From contig NZ_CP059563.1 in the NCBI RefSeq assembly GCF_014054725.1, positions 1,143,749-1,207,748 on the forward strand: a stretch of DNA of 64,000 bases, read 5' to 3'. Origin of the DNA: Conchiformibius steedae. GTDB taxonomy: Bacteria; Pseudomonadota; Gammaproteobacteria; Burkholderiales; Neisseriaceae. The translations under genes were made by a program, and so were the position numbers. A model generated the notes under the pieces. It saw only the letters and a program-made list of their open reading frames with translations, was not told the DNA's origin and searched no databases. This document shows positions 55,554 through 63,880 of the stretch, piece after piece. Position 1 is the stretch's first letter. Every line of letters begins with the position of its first letter.

Positions 55554-55559
55554 TACAAT
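55554..55559 (+). promoter_or_regulatory. Probable -10 element of the exonuclease III gene
   Basis: TACAAT within GTGTTACAATCGCGG lies 31 bases before the start, like the words before trmJ and the PpiD-like gene. Confidence 0.4.
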
Positions 55560-55589
55560 CGCGGCTTTGTGATTTTGGGAACAACCGCC

Positions 55590-56360
55590 ATGCGCGTGAT
55601 TTCTGCCAATGTAAACGGCATCCGTTCTGCCTATAAAAAAGGCTTTTATGAATATTTGGCGCGGGCTGATGCCGATTTTGTCTGCCTGCAAGAATTAAAA
55701 GCACAAGAAGCCGATTTGTCGGAAGAAATGAAACGCCCGCACGGTATGCACGGCGTGTGGCATTGCGCCGAAAAACGCGGTTACAGCGGCGTGGCAGTGT
55801 ACAGCCGCCGCGAACCCGATGCAGTACAAATCGGCATGGGCGTGGAAGAATTTGACCGCGAAGGACGTTTTGTCCGCGCCGATTTCGGCAATTTGAGCGT
55901 GGTGTCGCTGTATCTGCCTTCGGGCAGCAGTGCCGAAGCCCGTCAGCAGGCAAAATTCCGTTTTTTAGACGTGTTTTATCCGATGTTGGCACAAATGGCA
56001 GCAGAAGGGCGCGATATGGTGGTGTGTGGCGACTGGAACATTGCCCATCAAAACATTGATTTAAAAAACTGGAAAGGCAATTTAAAAAATTCAGGCTTTC
56101 TACCCGAAGAGCGTGAATGGATTGGCAAAGTGATTCATCAATTAAAATGGGCAGATGTGTGGCGGCAGCTTTATCCTGATGTGGCGGGTTATACTTGGTG
56201 GAGCAACCGCGGTCAGGCTTATGCCAAAGACGTGGGCTGGCGCATTGATTATCAGATGGCAACTGCAGGTTTGGCGGCGCGGGCGCAGCAGGCGCACGTT
56301 TATAAAGAAGAAAAATTTTCCGACCACGCGCCTTTGGTGGTGGATTATGCCGATGTTTGA
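55590..56360 (+). CDS. xth: Exodeoxyribonuclease III (AP endonuclease)
   Basis: The 256-residue protein is an ExoIII/Xth-type enzyme that nicks DNA at abasic sites. MRVISANVNGIRSAYKKGF is the conserved start, then CLQELKAQ with the metal glutamate, GDWNIAHQNID with catalytic Asp/Asn, WRIDYQ and the final SDHAPLV with the catalytic histidine. The start at 55590 avoids a weak upstream ATG with 7 extra residues. The next gene overlaps its stop codon. Confidence 0.95.
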   Translation: MRVISANVNGIRSAYKKGFYEYLARADADFVCLQELKAQEADLSEEMKRPHGMHGVWHCAEKRGYSGVAVYSRREPDAVQIGMGVEEFDREGRFVRADFGNLSVVSLYLPSGSSAEARQQAKFRFLDVFYPMLAQMAAEGRDMVVCGDWNIAHQNIDLKNWKGNLKNSGFLPEEREWIGKVIHQLKWADVWRQLYPDVAGYTWWSNRGQAYAKDVGWRIDYQMATAGLAARAQQAHVYKEEKFSDHAPLVVDYADV

Positions 56361-56832
56361 TGACGGTGCGACTTTATTGCTGTTAGACGATGCCGCGCAG
56401 TCGCAGGAATGGATGCGGCTGTGGGCGCGGGCGTATCCCGAAACATGGTATGGGTGTGTTGATGCGGCGGATGGGCTGGCGCGTATGCAGGAAGCGTGTG
56501 CCAAAAGCCACGGCGATTTAGCGGTGGTGGCGCAGGGTGGGGCAGCGGCGGCAGTTGTCAGCTGGTGGAACAATGCAGATTGGCGTACCCAGCAGCGGAC
56601 AAAAGCCGTGATTGTTTGTGCGCCTGATGATTATCAACACTGTTTGCAAACGGTGCGTTTTTCCTGCCGCACGGCGTGGGTGTGTCGTGCCGACCATGCC
56701 GAAATATGGCGCAGCGATGCCGAAGCAGCAGGGGCGCGTGTACTGATTCCCGCGCCTGCCGATGCACCGCAAGCACGTGGGCAATGGCATTGGGGCATGC
56801 AGCTGTTGGCAGAGATGTTGGACTATGGTTGA
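56353..56832 (+). CDS. RBBP9/YdeN-like alpha/beta-hydrolase relative lacking catalytic residues
   Basis: The 159-residue protein resembles the RBBP9 (serine hydrolase) family in layout: an early WMRLWARAYP segment, a strand-elbow region at LAVVAQGGAAAAVVSWW, VIVCAPDD and a closing RGQWHWGMQLLAEML. In active members the elbow is GHSxG with the nucleophilic serine, and a late histidine completes the triad. Here the elbow reads AQGGA, so the serine is replaced by glycine, and no late GHIN-type motif is seen. It may be a non-catalytic binding protein. ATG 56353 overlaps the exonuclease gene by 8 bases; ATG 56347 is an alternative. Confidence 0.65.
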   Translation: MFDDGATLLLLDDAAQSQEWMRLWARAYPETWYGCVDAADGLARMQEACAKSHGDLAVVAQGGAAAAVVSWWNNADWRTQQRTKAVIVCAPDDYQHCLQTVRFSCRTAWVCRADHAEIWRSDAEAAGARVLIPAPADAPQARGQWHWGMQLLAEMLDYG

Positions 56833-56856
56833 TTAAAATCGCAATGGTGTTTCAAT

Positions 56857-56884
56857 AAAAAAACGGCAGCCTGTTGAGGCTGCC
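56857..56884 (-). terminator. Terminator of the tRNA-Arg(CCG) gene
   Basis: On the minus strand GGCAGCCT pairs with AGGCTGCC around CAAC, followed by a run of seven T. Confidence 0.85.
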
Positions 56885-56923
56885 AAAAGCTTTTTAGGAG
56901 AATAAAAATGAAGAATCTTGCCG

Positions 56924-56999
56924 TGGCGCACCCGACTGGGTTCGAACCGGCGACCTTCAGCTTCGGAAACTGACGCTCTTCCAACTGAGCTACGGGTAC
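56924..56999 (-). tRNA. tRNA-Arg (anticodon CCG)
   Basis: The 76-base minus-strand gene folds as a cloverleaf: acceptor GTACCCG/CGGGTGC, D stem GCTC/GAGC, anticodon stem TCAGT/GCTGA with loop TTCCGAA (anticodon CCG), and encoded CCA. The T stem GCCGG/CCAGT contains a C-A mismatch and a G-T pair. It reads CGG codons. It has its own promoter and terminator and stands alone between the RBBP9-like and yhbY genes. Confidence 0.93.
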
Positions 57000-57014
57000 G
57001 CGGGCAAGAGCGTT

Positions 57015-57043
57015 AAGATACCCGAAAACAGGCAGTTTGGCAA
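57015..57043 (-). promoter_or_regulatory. Promoter of tRNA-Arg(CCG)
   Basis: On the minus strand TTGCCA and TATCTT are 17 bases apart and end 16 bases before the tRNA 5' end. Confidence 0.65.
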
Positions 57044-57162
57044 AATTTTTTGGCACGGCGCGGGCGCGATTGGGTATAATGCCGTGTTTTATTTTAAAAT
57101 GTTTTGCCTGATGCCGTGTGTGTTCCGCACAACGGTAGTGTGGGCGTGAAAGAAGGAATCCG

Positions 57163-57462
57163 ATGGCTGATAAAAAGCTGTTAAGCAAACAGGAAATTGT
57201 GGCACTGCGGGCGCAGGCGCACGGTTTGAATCCCGTGGTGATGGTGGGGCAGAAAGGGCTGACCGATGCCGTAATTCGGGAAACCGATACCGCATTACGC
57301 GCCCACGGGCTGATTAAAGTGCGCGTGTTTGGCGATGACCGCGATGAACGCGAACAGATTTGCCGCGAATTGTGCGCCGCTACCGATGCGCAATTGGTGC
57401 AGCACATCGGCAAACTGCTGGTGTTGTACCGCGAAAAACCTGAAACAGACGAAGCTGTTTAA
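57163..57462 (+). CDS. yhbY: CRM-domain ribosome-assembly RNA-binding protein
   Basis: The 99-residue protein is YhbY, a CRS1-YhbY (CRM) domain RNA-binding protein associated with pre-50S ribosomes. LRAQAHGLNPVVMVGQKGL holds the GxxG loop region of the fold, and DDRDEREQICRELCA follows. AAGAAGGAATCCG is the ribosome-binding site. A TATAAT at 57075 is a likely -10. The gene converges with trpF and their stop codons overlap by 4 bases. Confidence 0.93.
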   Translation: MADKKLLSKQEIVALRAQAHGLNPVVMVGQKGLTDAVIRETDTALRAHGLIKVRVFGDDRDEREQICRELCAATDAQLVQHIGKLLVLYREKPETDEAV

Positions 57463-58085
57463 GCGGTCACGCCACGGCAGGCAGCGATAAAATCCGCCAT
57501 TTTGTGCGGGCATTTGATGCCTGCCGCTGCTTCCACCCCGCCCGACACATCTACCGCCCTTGCCTTGGTTTGCACCAGCGCGGCGGCAACGTTGTCGGGA
57601 TTTAATCCGCCTGCTAAAATCCAATGCCCGCGCAGAGACGGCGGTAACACTTGCCAATCAAAGGTTTGCCCTGTGCCGCCGTATGCACCCTCCACCCACG
57701 CATCCAACAAAATCCCCCGCGCATCGGCATAATCGGCAAACGCCTGTTCAATATCGCTGCCCGTGCGCACCCGCACCGCTTTCAAATAAGGACGCTGAAA
57801 CTGTCGGCAGAATTCAGGTGTTTCATCGCCATGAAATTGTAATAAATTTAACGGCACTTGTTGCAATGTCTCGTAAACGGTATCGGCATGAGCGTTCACA
57901 AACAAGCCCGTCAGTTGCACAAATGGCGGTACAGCGGCGGCAATCTGTTGCGCCTGTTCCAGCGAAACATGGCGTTTACTGCCTTGAAAAAACACCAAGC
58001 CCAAAGCATCTGCGCCCAAATCGGCTGCCAAACGGGCATCTTCAGCACGGGTAATCCCGCAAATTTTGATTTGTACTTTTTTCAT
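57459..58085 (-). CDS. trpF: Phosphoribosylanthranilate isomerase
   Basis: TrpF catalyses the Amadori rearrangement in tryptophan synthesis. The 208-residue TIM barrel has the catalytic cysteine in KICGIT (Cys9), then LGADALGLVF, LLQFHGDETPEFC, the catalytic aspartate in ILLDA, and AGGLNPDNV near the end. It lies alone, not next to other trp genes, which is common in Neisseriaceae. The tail GGVEAAAGIKCPHKM closes the phosphate site. Confidence 0.95.
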   Translation of the reverse strand: MKKVQIKICGITRAEDARLAADLGADALGLVFFQGSKRHVSLEQAQQIAAAVPPFVQLTGLFVNAHADTVYETLQQVPLNLLQFHGDETPEFCRQFQRPYLKAVRVRTGSDIEQAFADYADARGILLDAWVEGAYGGTGQTFDWQVLPPSLRGHWILAGGLNPDNVAAALVQTKARAVDVSGGVEAAAGIKCPHKMADFIAACRGVTA

Positions 58086-58097
58086 TTGATTAAAAAA

Positions 58098-59462
58098 TTA
58101 AGATTTTGATTTTTTAGGCACACTTGCCAAAGCCTGTTGCCACGCCGAAACATAACGCCGTTCGCGCACACGGTGAGGAGCGTGTTTCTGCATCTCGTGC
58201 ACCGCATCTGCCACCGCCGTATCAGCATACCACAACTCATCTGCTAATTGTATTGCACTGTTTTGGCAGATAAAAATGTATTTTTGTCCTGTGTGTTCAT
58301 CGGTTTCACTGATTTCCAACAACGGCGCAGCGGCAAAATGTACTAAAGCCTTTTGGACAGCGAGATTATGTTGTCCTATTTCTTCAGGCGAGGGTGCAGG
58401 GCGTTCAGGTGCGCCATCATTTAAACCTAAACGCTGCGGACAAATACGGTATTGCTGCGCCCACAGCAACAAAGCCCTTGTTGCCGCTTTGCCGTGTACA
58501 AACACACCATGCGGCGCGTGTCGGTACAGACCATTGCGCCAACGCACGGTGCGGGCGCGTAACAGCCCTTGATGGTCACTCACAAAACGCACGGTAAAAC
58601 GTTCCGCCGCCGTTGCTGCCGTATAAGCAGGATGTTCTTGCAAAAATCGCCCTTTTTGCGCCAAAGCGTGCAATATACCTACTGCTGCCTTGCCCGAAAT
58701 GGCTGCGGGATAGGCATTGTTCGTCCGTGCCAATGCGCGTACCGTATCGGCGTATGCCTGTTGGCAGGCGTGTACCGTTCCTGCGCCCTTGTCGTCGTGC
58801 CAAATTACCGTGCCAAAACCATCGGGTAAGGCAAAAACCTGATGGGTCAAATCTTCAGGCAAATCAGGCGGCGGTGCGGGCGGGTGCAGCAGTGTTTGCG
58901 CTGTTTCGCACCAATTGGGCTGGTGTTGCGTTAATTGTTGCAAAAATTCTGCCAACACCAACACATCTGTCATCGCCCGATGGCGCGAAGCAGGCACATC
59001 AATGCCAAAGCGTTCCGCCACATTATCCAAACTGTGTTTTTTTTCCTGTGGAAACAAGTGTTCCGACAGCTTGACCGTACACAGTGCAGGCGTGGCAAAC
59101 GCTATGTTTTCCCGCTCAAATTCTTGTTTCAACAGCGTGTAATCAAATTTGCTGTTGTGCGCCACCAATATGCAGCCGCGCAAATCTGCTGCCAAATCCG
59201 CCGCTGTGTCGCCAAACACAGGCGCATCTGCCAGCAGCGCATCATCAATGCCCGTCAGCTTTTCGATAAACGGCGTGAGTGCTTGTTGTGGGTTAATTAA
59301 CTGTTGTACCTGCTTGATTGTGCCGTTTTCAAATTTCAGATAGGCAATTTCAATCATGCGGTCGCGTAAAAAATCGCCGCCTGTGGCTTCCAAATCCAGT
59401 ACCGCCACTGCCCGCCCCAACCGCAACAGCTGCCGCGCCAATTCCGCAAAACGTTTTTCCAT
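58098..59462 (-). CDS. DEDDh 3'-5' exonuclease (DnaQ-like) with unassigned C-terminal half
   Basis: Residues 1 to about 185 of 454 are a DnaQ/PolC-type exonuclease: LDLEATG (Asp23, Glu25), HNSKFD and HRAMTD complete the DEDDh set, and LTGIDDALLADAP is the usual connecting text. The remaining 260 residues match no domain I recognise. They are not a GIY-YIG or DinG helicase domain by visible motifs. Known fusions of epsilon-like exonucleases carry UvrC-type domains, so a different partner is notable. ATG 59462 is the first start with family character. The gene lies 12 bases after the trpF start. Confidence 0.85.
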   Translation of the reverse strand: MEKRFAELARQLLRLGRAVAVLDLEATGGDFLRDRMIEIAYLKFENGTIKQVQQLINPQQALTPFIEKLTGIDDALLADAPVFGDTAADLAADLRGCILVAHNSKFDYTLLKQEFERENIAFATPALCTVKLSEHLFPQEKKHSLDNVAERFGIDVPASRHRAMTDVLVLAEFLQQLTQHQPNWCETAQTLLHPPAPPPDLPEDLTHQVFALPDGFGTVIWHDDKGAGTVHACQQAYADTVRALARTNNAYPAAISGKAAVGILHALAQKGRFLQEHPAYTAATAAERFTVRFVSDHQGLLRARTVRWRNGLYRHAPHGVFVHGKAATRALLLWAQQYRICPQRLGLNDGAPERPAPSPEEIGQHNLAVQKALVHFAAAPLLEISETDEHTGQKYIFICQNSAIQLADELWYADTAVADAVHEMQKHAPHRVRERRYVSAWQQALASVPKKSKS

Positions 59463-59524
59463 AATAATTTCTGCTTGCAGATAATGATTTAGCAGATATT
59501 GTAAACTTTTTGCGCCTGTATGTC

Positions 59525-59553
59525 TTGACTGTTTTGCACCTGATGGGTAGAAT
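59525..59553 (+). promoter_or_regulatory. Promoter of the tRNA-Arg(ACG)-tRNA-Glu pair
   Basis: TTGACT and TAGAAT are exactly 17 bases apart and end 14 bases before the first tRNA. Confidence 0.8.
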
Positions 59554-59566
59554 TCAAATCTTTGCT

Positions 59567-59643
59567 GCACCCGTAGCTCAGTTGGATAGAGTATCTGGCT
59601 ACGAACCAGAGGGTCGGGCGTTCGAATCGCTCCGGGTGCGCCA
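59567..59643 (+). tRNA. tRNA-Arg (anticodon ACG)
   Basis: The 77-base gene has acceptor GCACCCG/CGGGTGC, D stem GCTC/GAGT, anticodon stem TCTGG/CCAGA with loop CTACGAA (anticodon ACG, edited to ICG by TadA) and an encoded CCA. It reads CGU, CGC and CGA. Confidence 0.96.
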
Positions 59644-59676
59644 ATTACCGTATTTTCCTTTCTTTTGGTTAAAAAC

Positions 59677-59751
59677 GCGCCCATCGTCTAGCGGTTAGGA
59701 CATCGCCCTTTCACGGCGGTAACCGGGGTTCGATTCCCCGTGGGCGTGCCA
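59677..59751 (+). tRNA. tRNA-Glu (anticodon UUC)
   Basis: The 75-base gene has acceptor GCGCCCA/TGGGCGT, anticodon stem TCGCC/GGCGG with loop CTTTCAC (anticodon TTC), T arm GGGG-TTCGATT-CCCC and an encoded CCA. It lies 33 bases after tRNA-Arg and probably shares its promoter and the terminator that follows. Confidence 0.96.
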
Positions 59752-59757
59752 ATTTTC

Positions 59758-59788
59758 AACCCTGTTTCTGTATGAAACAGGGTTTTTT
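59758..59788 (+). terminator. Terminator after tRNA-Glu
   Basis: AACCCTGTTTC pairs with GAAACAGGGTT around TGTAT and runs into a T-run. Confidence 0.9.
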
Positions 59789-59795
59789 CTTTGCT

Positions 59796-59836
59796 TCTGA
59801 TTCTGCGGGCTAAAGAAAAAACCGCACAGAATCAGA
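59796..59836. repeat. Second hairpin between tRNA-Glu and the repeat element
   Basis: TCTGATTCTG and CAGAATCAGA form a stem with an inner CGG/CCG pair. It may terminate minus-strand transcripts from glnS after they pass the 107-bp element. Confidence 0.5.
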
Positions 59837-59854
59837 GGATTTTGCGCGGTTAAA

Positions 59855-59961
59855 TATAGTTGATAAAAATAAAAACGAGACAAGACGCCAACGCCCGCCG
59901 TGTACGCGTAGTACATCAGGGCGTTGGCAACGCTGTATCGTTTTGATTTTAACCAACTATA
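59855..59961. repeat. Correia-like 107-bp inverted-repeat element, copy 2
   Basis: This copy has the same 107-base length and orientation as the one at 52334 and differs at about ten positions. Ends are TATAGTTGAT and CCAACTATA, so the right arm has drifted. It ends 2 bases before the glnS stop codon, almost the same placement as copy 1. Confidence 0.85.
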
Positions 59962-59963
59962 CT

Positions 59964-61658
59964 TTACTTGGCTTCTTTTGCCTGCCAAGTATCCTTTAAA
60001 CCCACTGTGCGGTTAAACACAGGCTTGCCTGCCGTGTGGTCGTGGCGGTCAGTCACAAAATAGCCCAAACGCTCAAACTGCCAACGGCTTTCCGCTGCCA
60101 ATTCGTTGGCAACAGGTTCTACCCAAGCCGTGATTTCGCGCATGGAATCGGGGTTCAGGAAATCGGTAAACGGCAAGTATTCGCCGTCCGCACCACGCAC
60201 CGCATCAGGGCGTTCCACCGTAAACAAGCGTTCGTACAGGCGCACTTGCGCGGGAACGGCGTGTTCCGCGCTCAACCAGTGAATCACGCCTTTGACTTTG
60301 CGCCCTTCGGGTTTTTTGCCTAAAGTATCGTGGTCAATACTGCATTTTAATTCAATGATTTCGCCGTTTTCGTTTTTCACGGCTTCATCGCATTTAATCA
60401 CATAGCTGTAACGCAGGCGCACTTCGCCGCCAACGCTCAAACGCTGCCAACCTTTGGGCGGATTGTCGCTAAAATCATCGCGTTCAATATACAGTGTTGA
60501 AGAAATGGGAATGTCGCGTTCGCCCATTTCGGGGTGGTTGGGGTGATAAGGCGCAGAACGGCTTTGCGTTTTGCCTGCTTCAAAATTGGTCAGCGTGATT
60601 TTCAGCGGATTGAGTACCGCCATCATGCGCGGGGCGCTGTTTTCCAAATCTTCGCGCACTGCGCCTTCCAACACGCTCATGTCCACAATGTTTTCCGATT
60701 TGGAAATCCCGACACGCTTGGCAAACAGGCGCAAACCCGCAGGGGTGTAACCACGGCGGCGCATACCCGAAATGGTGGGCATACGCGGGTCGTCCCAGCC
60801 GTTTACATGCCCTTCGCTGACCAATTGGTTGAGTTTGCGCTTGGATGTGATGGTGTGTAACAGTTCCAAACGGGAAAATTCGTATTGGCGCGGACGGGTG
60901 GAGTGGGGTGCGGGAATGTTGTCCAACACCCAATCATACAACGGACGGTGCGCTTCAAATTCCAGCGAACATAAGGAATGGGTAATGCCTTCAATGGCAT
61001 CGGAAATGGCGTGGGTGTAGTCGTACATAGGATAGATACACCATGTGTCGCCTGTGTTGTGGTGGTGGGCGCGGCGGATGCGGTAAATGACGGGGTCGCG
61101 CAGGTTGATGTTGCCCGATGCCATGTCAATTTTCAGGCGCAGGGTTTTGCTGCCGTCTGGGAATTCGCCGTTTTTCATGCGCTGGAACAAATCCAGATTT
61201 TCTTCAATGCTGCGGTCGCGGTAGGGGCTGTTTTTGCCTGCTTCGGTAAGCGTGCCACGGTATTCGCGGATTTGTTCGGCAGTTAAATCATCTACATAGG
61301 CTTTACCGTCTTGGATTAAACCCACGGCGTAATCAAACAGTTGTTGAAAATAATCAGAGGCGTAACGGGGTTTGCCAGCCCAATTAAAGCCCAACCATTG
61401 CACGTCTTCTTTAATGGCATCTACGTATTCTTGGTTTTCTTTTTCGGGATTGGTGTCGTCAAAACGCAGATTGCACAAGCCGTTGTAAACATAAGCCAAA
61501 CCAAAGTTTAGACAGATGGCTTTGGCGTGTCCAACGTGCAGATAGCCGTTGGGTTCGGGGGGGAAGCGGGTATGGACGGCGCTGTGTTTGCCGCTTGCCA
61601 AATCTTGGTCAATCACGGTGCGGATAAAGTGGTTGTCGGCAAATTGTTCTTTATTCAT
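59964..61658 (-). CDS. glnS: Glutaminyl-tRNA synthetase
   Basis: GlnS charges tRNA-Gln with glutamine. The 564-residue class I enzyme has the HIGH region [23 protein letters not shown], the KMSKS equivalent TSKRKL and [13 protein letters not shown], followed by the anticodon-binding beta barrels. ATG 61658 follows CAAGGAATTTTG; a TTG one codon upstream is unlikely. A 176-base gap separates it from the divergent pyrE. The Correia-like element abuts its stop codon. Confidence 0.97.
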   Translation of the reverse strand: MNKEQFADNHFIRTVIDQDLASGKHSAVHTRFPPEPNGYLHVGHAKAICLNFGLAYVYNGLCNLRFDDTNPEKENQEYVDAIKEDVQWLGFNWAGKPRYASDYFQQLFDYAVGLIQDGKAYVDDLTAEQIREYRGTLTEAGKNSPYRDRSIEENLDLFQRMKNGEFPDGSKTLRLKIDMASGNINLRDPVIYRIRRAHHHNTGDTWCIYPMYDYTHAISDAIEGITHSLCSLEFEAHRPLYDWVLDNIPAPHSTRPRQYEFSRLELLHTITSKRKLNQLVSEGHVNGWDDPRMPTISGMRRRGYTPAGLRLFAKRVGISKSENIVDMSVLEGAVREDLENSAPRMMAVLNPLKITLTNFEAGKTQSRSAPYHPNHPEMGERDIPISSTLYIERDDFSDNPPKGWQRLSVGGEVRLRYSYVIKCDEAVKNENGEIIELKCSIDHDTLGKKPEGRKVKGVIHWLSAEHAVPAQVRLYERLFTVERPDAVRGADGEYLPFTDFLNPDSMREITAWVEPVANELAAESRWQFERLGYFVTDRHDHTAGKPVFNRTVGLKDTWQAKEAK

Positions 61659-61834
61659 CAAAATTCCTTGTGGAAAACGGGCGTTTTCCGCTGGTTTACG
61701 GCGGAAAAGGCAAAAATAAGCCTGAAATTATAACCCAGAATACTGCGAAACGCCGCTTTGCACAAAGCGTTTAAACGGTGTTATATTCGGCTTATCTGTA
61801 TTTCCCGATAGCGATTATTTGAGAAGGTTTCAAA

Positions 61835-62488
61835 ATGTCCGATTTCCGTCAAGATTTTTTGCGTTTTGCGCTGGATTGCCAAGTATTGAAATTTGGTGAA
61901 TTTACCACCAAAGCAGGACGACAATCGCCGTATTTTTTTAATGCGGGTTTGTTTAACGATGGTGCGTCTGCGCTGCAATTGGCGCGGTTTTATGCTGAAG
62001 CCATTATTCACAGCAAAATTGAATTTGATATGCTGTTTGGTCCTGCTTATAAAGGGATTATTTTGGCGGCTGCCACGGCGATGATGTTGGCGGAACGGGG
62101 TGTGAATGTGCCGTTTGCCTACAACCGCAAAGAAGCCAAAGACCACGGCGAAGGCGGGGTGTTGGTGGGTGCGCCTTTGGCGGGGCGGGTGCTGATTATT
62201 GACGATGTGATTTCGGCGGGAACATCGGTGCGCGAATCGGTGCGCCTGATTGAAGCAGCGGGCGCGACACCTGCGGCGGTGGCAATTGCGCTGGACCGCA
62301 TGGAAAAAGGCACGGGCGAAAAATCGGCGGTGCAGGAAGTAGAGCAGCAATACGGTTTGCCCGTGGCGGCAATTGCCACTTTAGACGATTTGTTTGCGCT
62401 GCTGCGCGCCGAGCAAAGCGAGGCATTAACGGCATATCTGCCTGCGCTGACGGCTTACCGCGAGCGTTATGGCGTTTCTGCTGCTTAA
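61835..62488 (+). CDS. pyrE: Orotate phosphoribosyltransferase
   Basis: PyrE makes orotidine-5'-phosphate from orotate and PRPP. The 217-residue enzyme shows [43 protein letters not shown] and the PRPP motif [24 protein letters not shown] is the ribosome-binding site. A TATATT near 61783 may be its -10. A bidirectional terminator follows. Confidence 0.96.
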   Translation: MSDFRQDFLRFALDCQVLKFGEFTTKAGRQSPYFFNAGLFNDGASALQLARFYAEAIIHSKIEFDMLFGPAYKGIILAAATAMMLAERGVNVPFAYNRKEAKDHGEGGVLVGAPLAGRVLIIDDVISAGTSVRESVRLIEAAGATPAAVAIALDRMEKGTGEKSAVQEVEQQYGLPVAAIATLDDLFALLRAEQSEALTAYLPALTAYRERYGVSAA

Positions 62489-62491
62489 TTG

Positions 62492-62529
62492 AAAACAGGC
62501 GCATACTGCTAATGTATGCGCCTGTTTTT
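62492..62529. terminator. Bidirectional terminator between pyrE and a lipoprotein gene
   Basis: AAAACAGGCGCATAC pairs with GTATGCGCCTGTTTT around a 7-base loop, with A/T runs on both sides. It overlaps the lipoprotein stop codon. Confidence 0.9.
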
Positions 62530-63145
62530 ATAGTTTTTTAAATTCAAAAATGCTGAAATCGGGAAACACGCTTAAATAATACTGCGCCCCGTGTGCTTCC
62601 AGTTCGGCGGTATGCCAAAAACGCTGTTGGGTTTTCGGCAGCAGCACAAAGGCGATGTGATAGGGTTCGCGAATTACCGCTTGGGTGTGTTTGGCGTGTT
62701 GTCGCCACATTTGCGCGATTTTCGGCACATCTTGAAAACGGATTTGTGCCAAGGGCATTAAGTGGCGTTCAGGCTTTTTTTTGGTCGCAAATTCTTCGTC
62801 TTCGTTTTCAACTAATTGCCATTTTCCATGTTCATAACGGAAAAACAATAATTTATCAGGATGCTGTGGGTCTTGTGCCAGCAGTTCAATGCGTGGGCGC
62901 ACGCCATTAAAAAAATCTATTTTTTCATAAATATACACGGACTTGCCTGCAAACTGTGGCTGCTGGGGCAGGCTGTTTTGCGCGGATTGCAGTAAGGCGG
63001 TGTCTTCCAGCAGGTTGCGGCGGGGCGCGGGTGCGCTTTTTGCGGAGGATTTTTTAGTGGGGGTGTCGGCTTCGGCAGCGTCGCCGCATGCGCCAGTCAG
63101 CAATACGCTTGCCAGCATTAGGCTGGAAAATATTTTTTTAATCAT
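62528..63145 (-). CDS. Lipoprotein, function unknown
   Basis: The 205-residue product has a lipoprotein signal (MIKKIFSSLMLASVLLTGAC, lipobox TGAC with Cys20) and a linker rich in Lys, Ser, Ala and Pro to about 42. A compact domain follows, with aromatic-rich strands such as VYIYEKIDFFNGVRPRIEL and a C-terminal FPDFSIFEFKKL. No further cysteines stand out. Its ATG overlaps the recR stop by 8 bases, so it is translated with recR. I do not recognise the family. Confidence 0.75.
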   Translation of the reverse strand: MIKKIFSSLMLASVLLTGACGDAAEADTPTKKSSAKSAPAPRRNLLEDTALLQSAQNSLPQQPQFAGKSVYIYEKIDFFNGVRPRIELLAQDPQHPDKLLFFRYEHGKWQLVENEDEEFATKKKPERHLMPLAQIRFQDVPKIAQMWRQHAKHTQAVIREPYHIAFVLLPKTQQRFWHTAELEAHGAQYYLSVFPDFSIFEFKKL

Positions 63146-63749
63146 GGTGTTGATTGTGTGTGTTTAATTGTTTTCGTTCGTAAACGGCTTGGGCGAGTGT
63201 GCCTGCATCTACATATTCAATCTCGCTGCCTAAAGGCATGCCCCGTGCCAAACGGCTGATGCGGTAGGGCTGGGATTTCAGCAGTTCAATCAAAACATAA
63301 GCGGTGGCATCGCCTTCGGCGGTGGCGGCGGTGGCAATAATGATTTCGCTGATGTGGCTGCGCGACAGGCGTTCTATCAACCTTTCCAGTGCGATGCTGT
63401 GCAAATCCATGTTTTGTATGGGGTTGATTTGTCCCATGAGCACAAAATAGACACCGTCGTGGCAGTTCGCGGCTTCCATGGCGGCAACATCGGCGGGCAT
63501 GGAAACAATCATCAGCCGTTGCGGGTCGCGGGTGGCATCGGCGCACACGCTACAGCGTTCGCCTTCGCAAAAGGTATTGCAATCAATACAATGGTTAATT
63601 TGTTTGAGTGCGTGTTGCAGGGCTTGGGCGAGTTCGTCTGCGCCTGCGCGGTTTTGCTGCAACAGGGCGTGTGCCATGCGTTGCGCGGTTTTGGGTCCGA
63701 CATTGGGCAAAACGCACAGGGCTTTAATCAGTCGGTTAAAGGCATCCAT
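63138..63749 (-). CDS. recR: Recombination protein RecR
   Basis: RecR works with RecF and RecO to load RecA at gaps. The 203-residue protein has the helix-hairpin-helix LPNVGPKTAQRMA, the four-cysteine zinc finger (CIDCNTFCEGERCSVC), the Toprim domain and the Walker-like C-terminal segment SRLARGMPLGSEIEYVD. ATG 63749 gives the usual MDAFNRLIKALCVLP; an in-frame upstream ATG would add 18 unrelated residues. dnaX and ybaB are not adjacent. Confidence 0.96.
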   Translation of the reverse strand: MDAFNRLIKALCVLPNVGPKTAQRMAHALLQQNRAGADELAQALQHALKQINHCIDCNTFCEGERCSVCADATRDPQRLMIVSMPADVAAMEAANCHDGVYFVLMGQINPIQNMDLHSIALERLIERLSRSHISEIIIATAATAEGDATAYVLIELLKSQPYRISRLARGMPLGSEIEYVDAGTLAQAVYERKQLNTHNQHHD

Positions 63750-63880
63750 GGGCGATAAAAAACGGGCTTTTCGGGTGTGCGGACGGGGTGTTTGCCCGCG
63801 CATCCGAAAAGCGCCATTATAGTCAATCTGCTTGCGTTTTCCTATGCTGATGAAAACGCAAACGCATCAACAGGATAAGT

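Noticed and set aside
247..59385. The 9-mer GCCACAGGC occurs about five times and looked like a possible uptake word
   Set aside because: All occurrences I found are inside genes as Thr-Gly or Pro-Val codon contexts and the flanking bases are not conserved.
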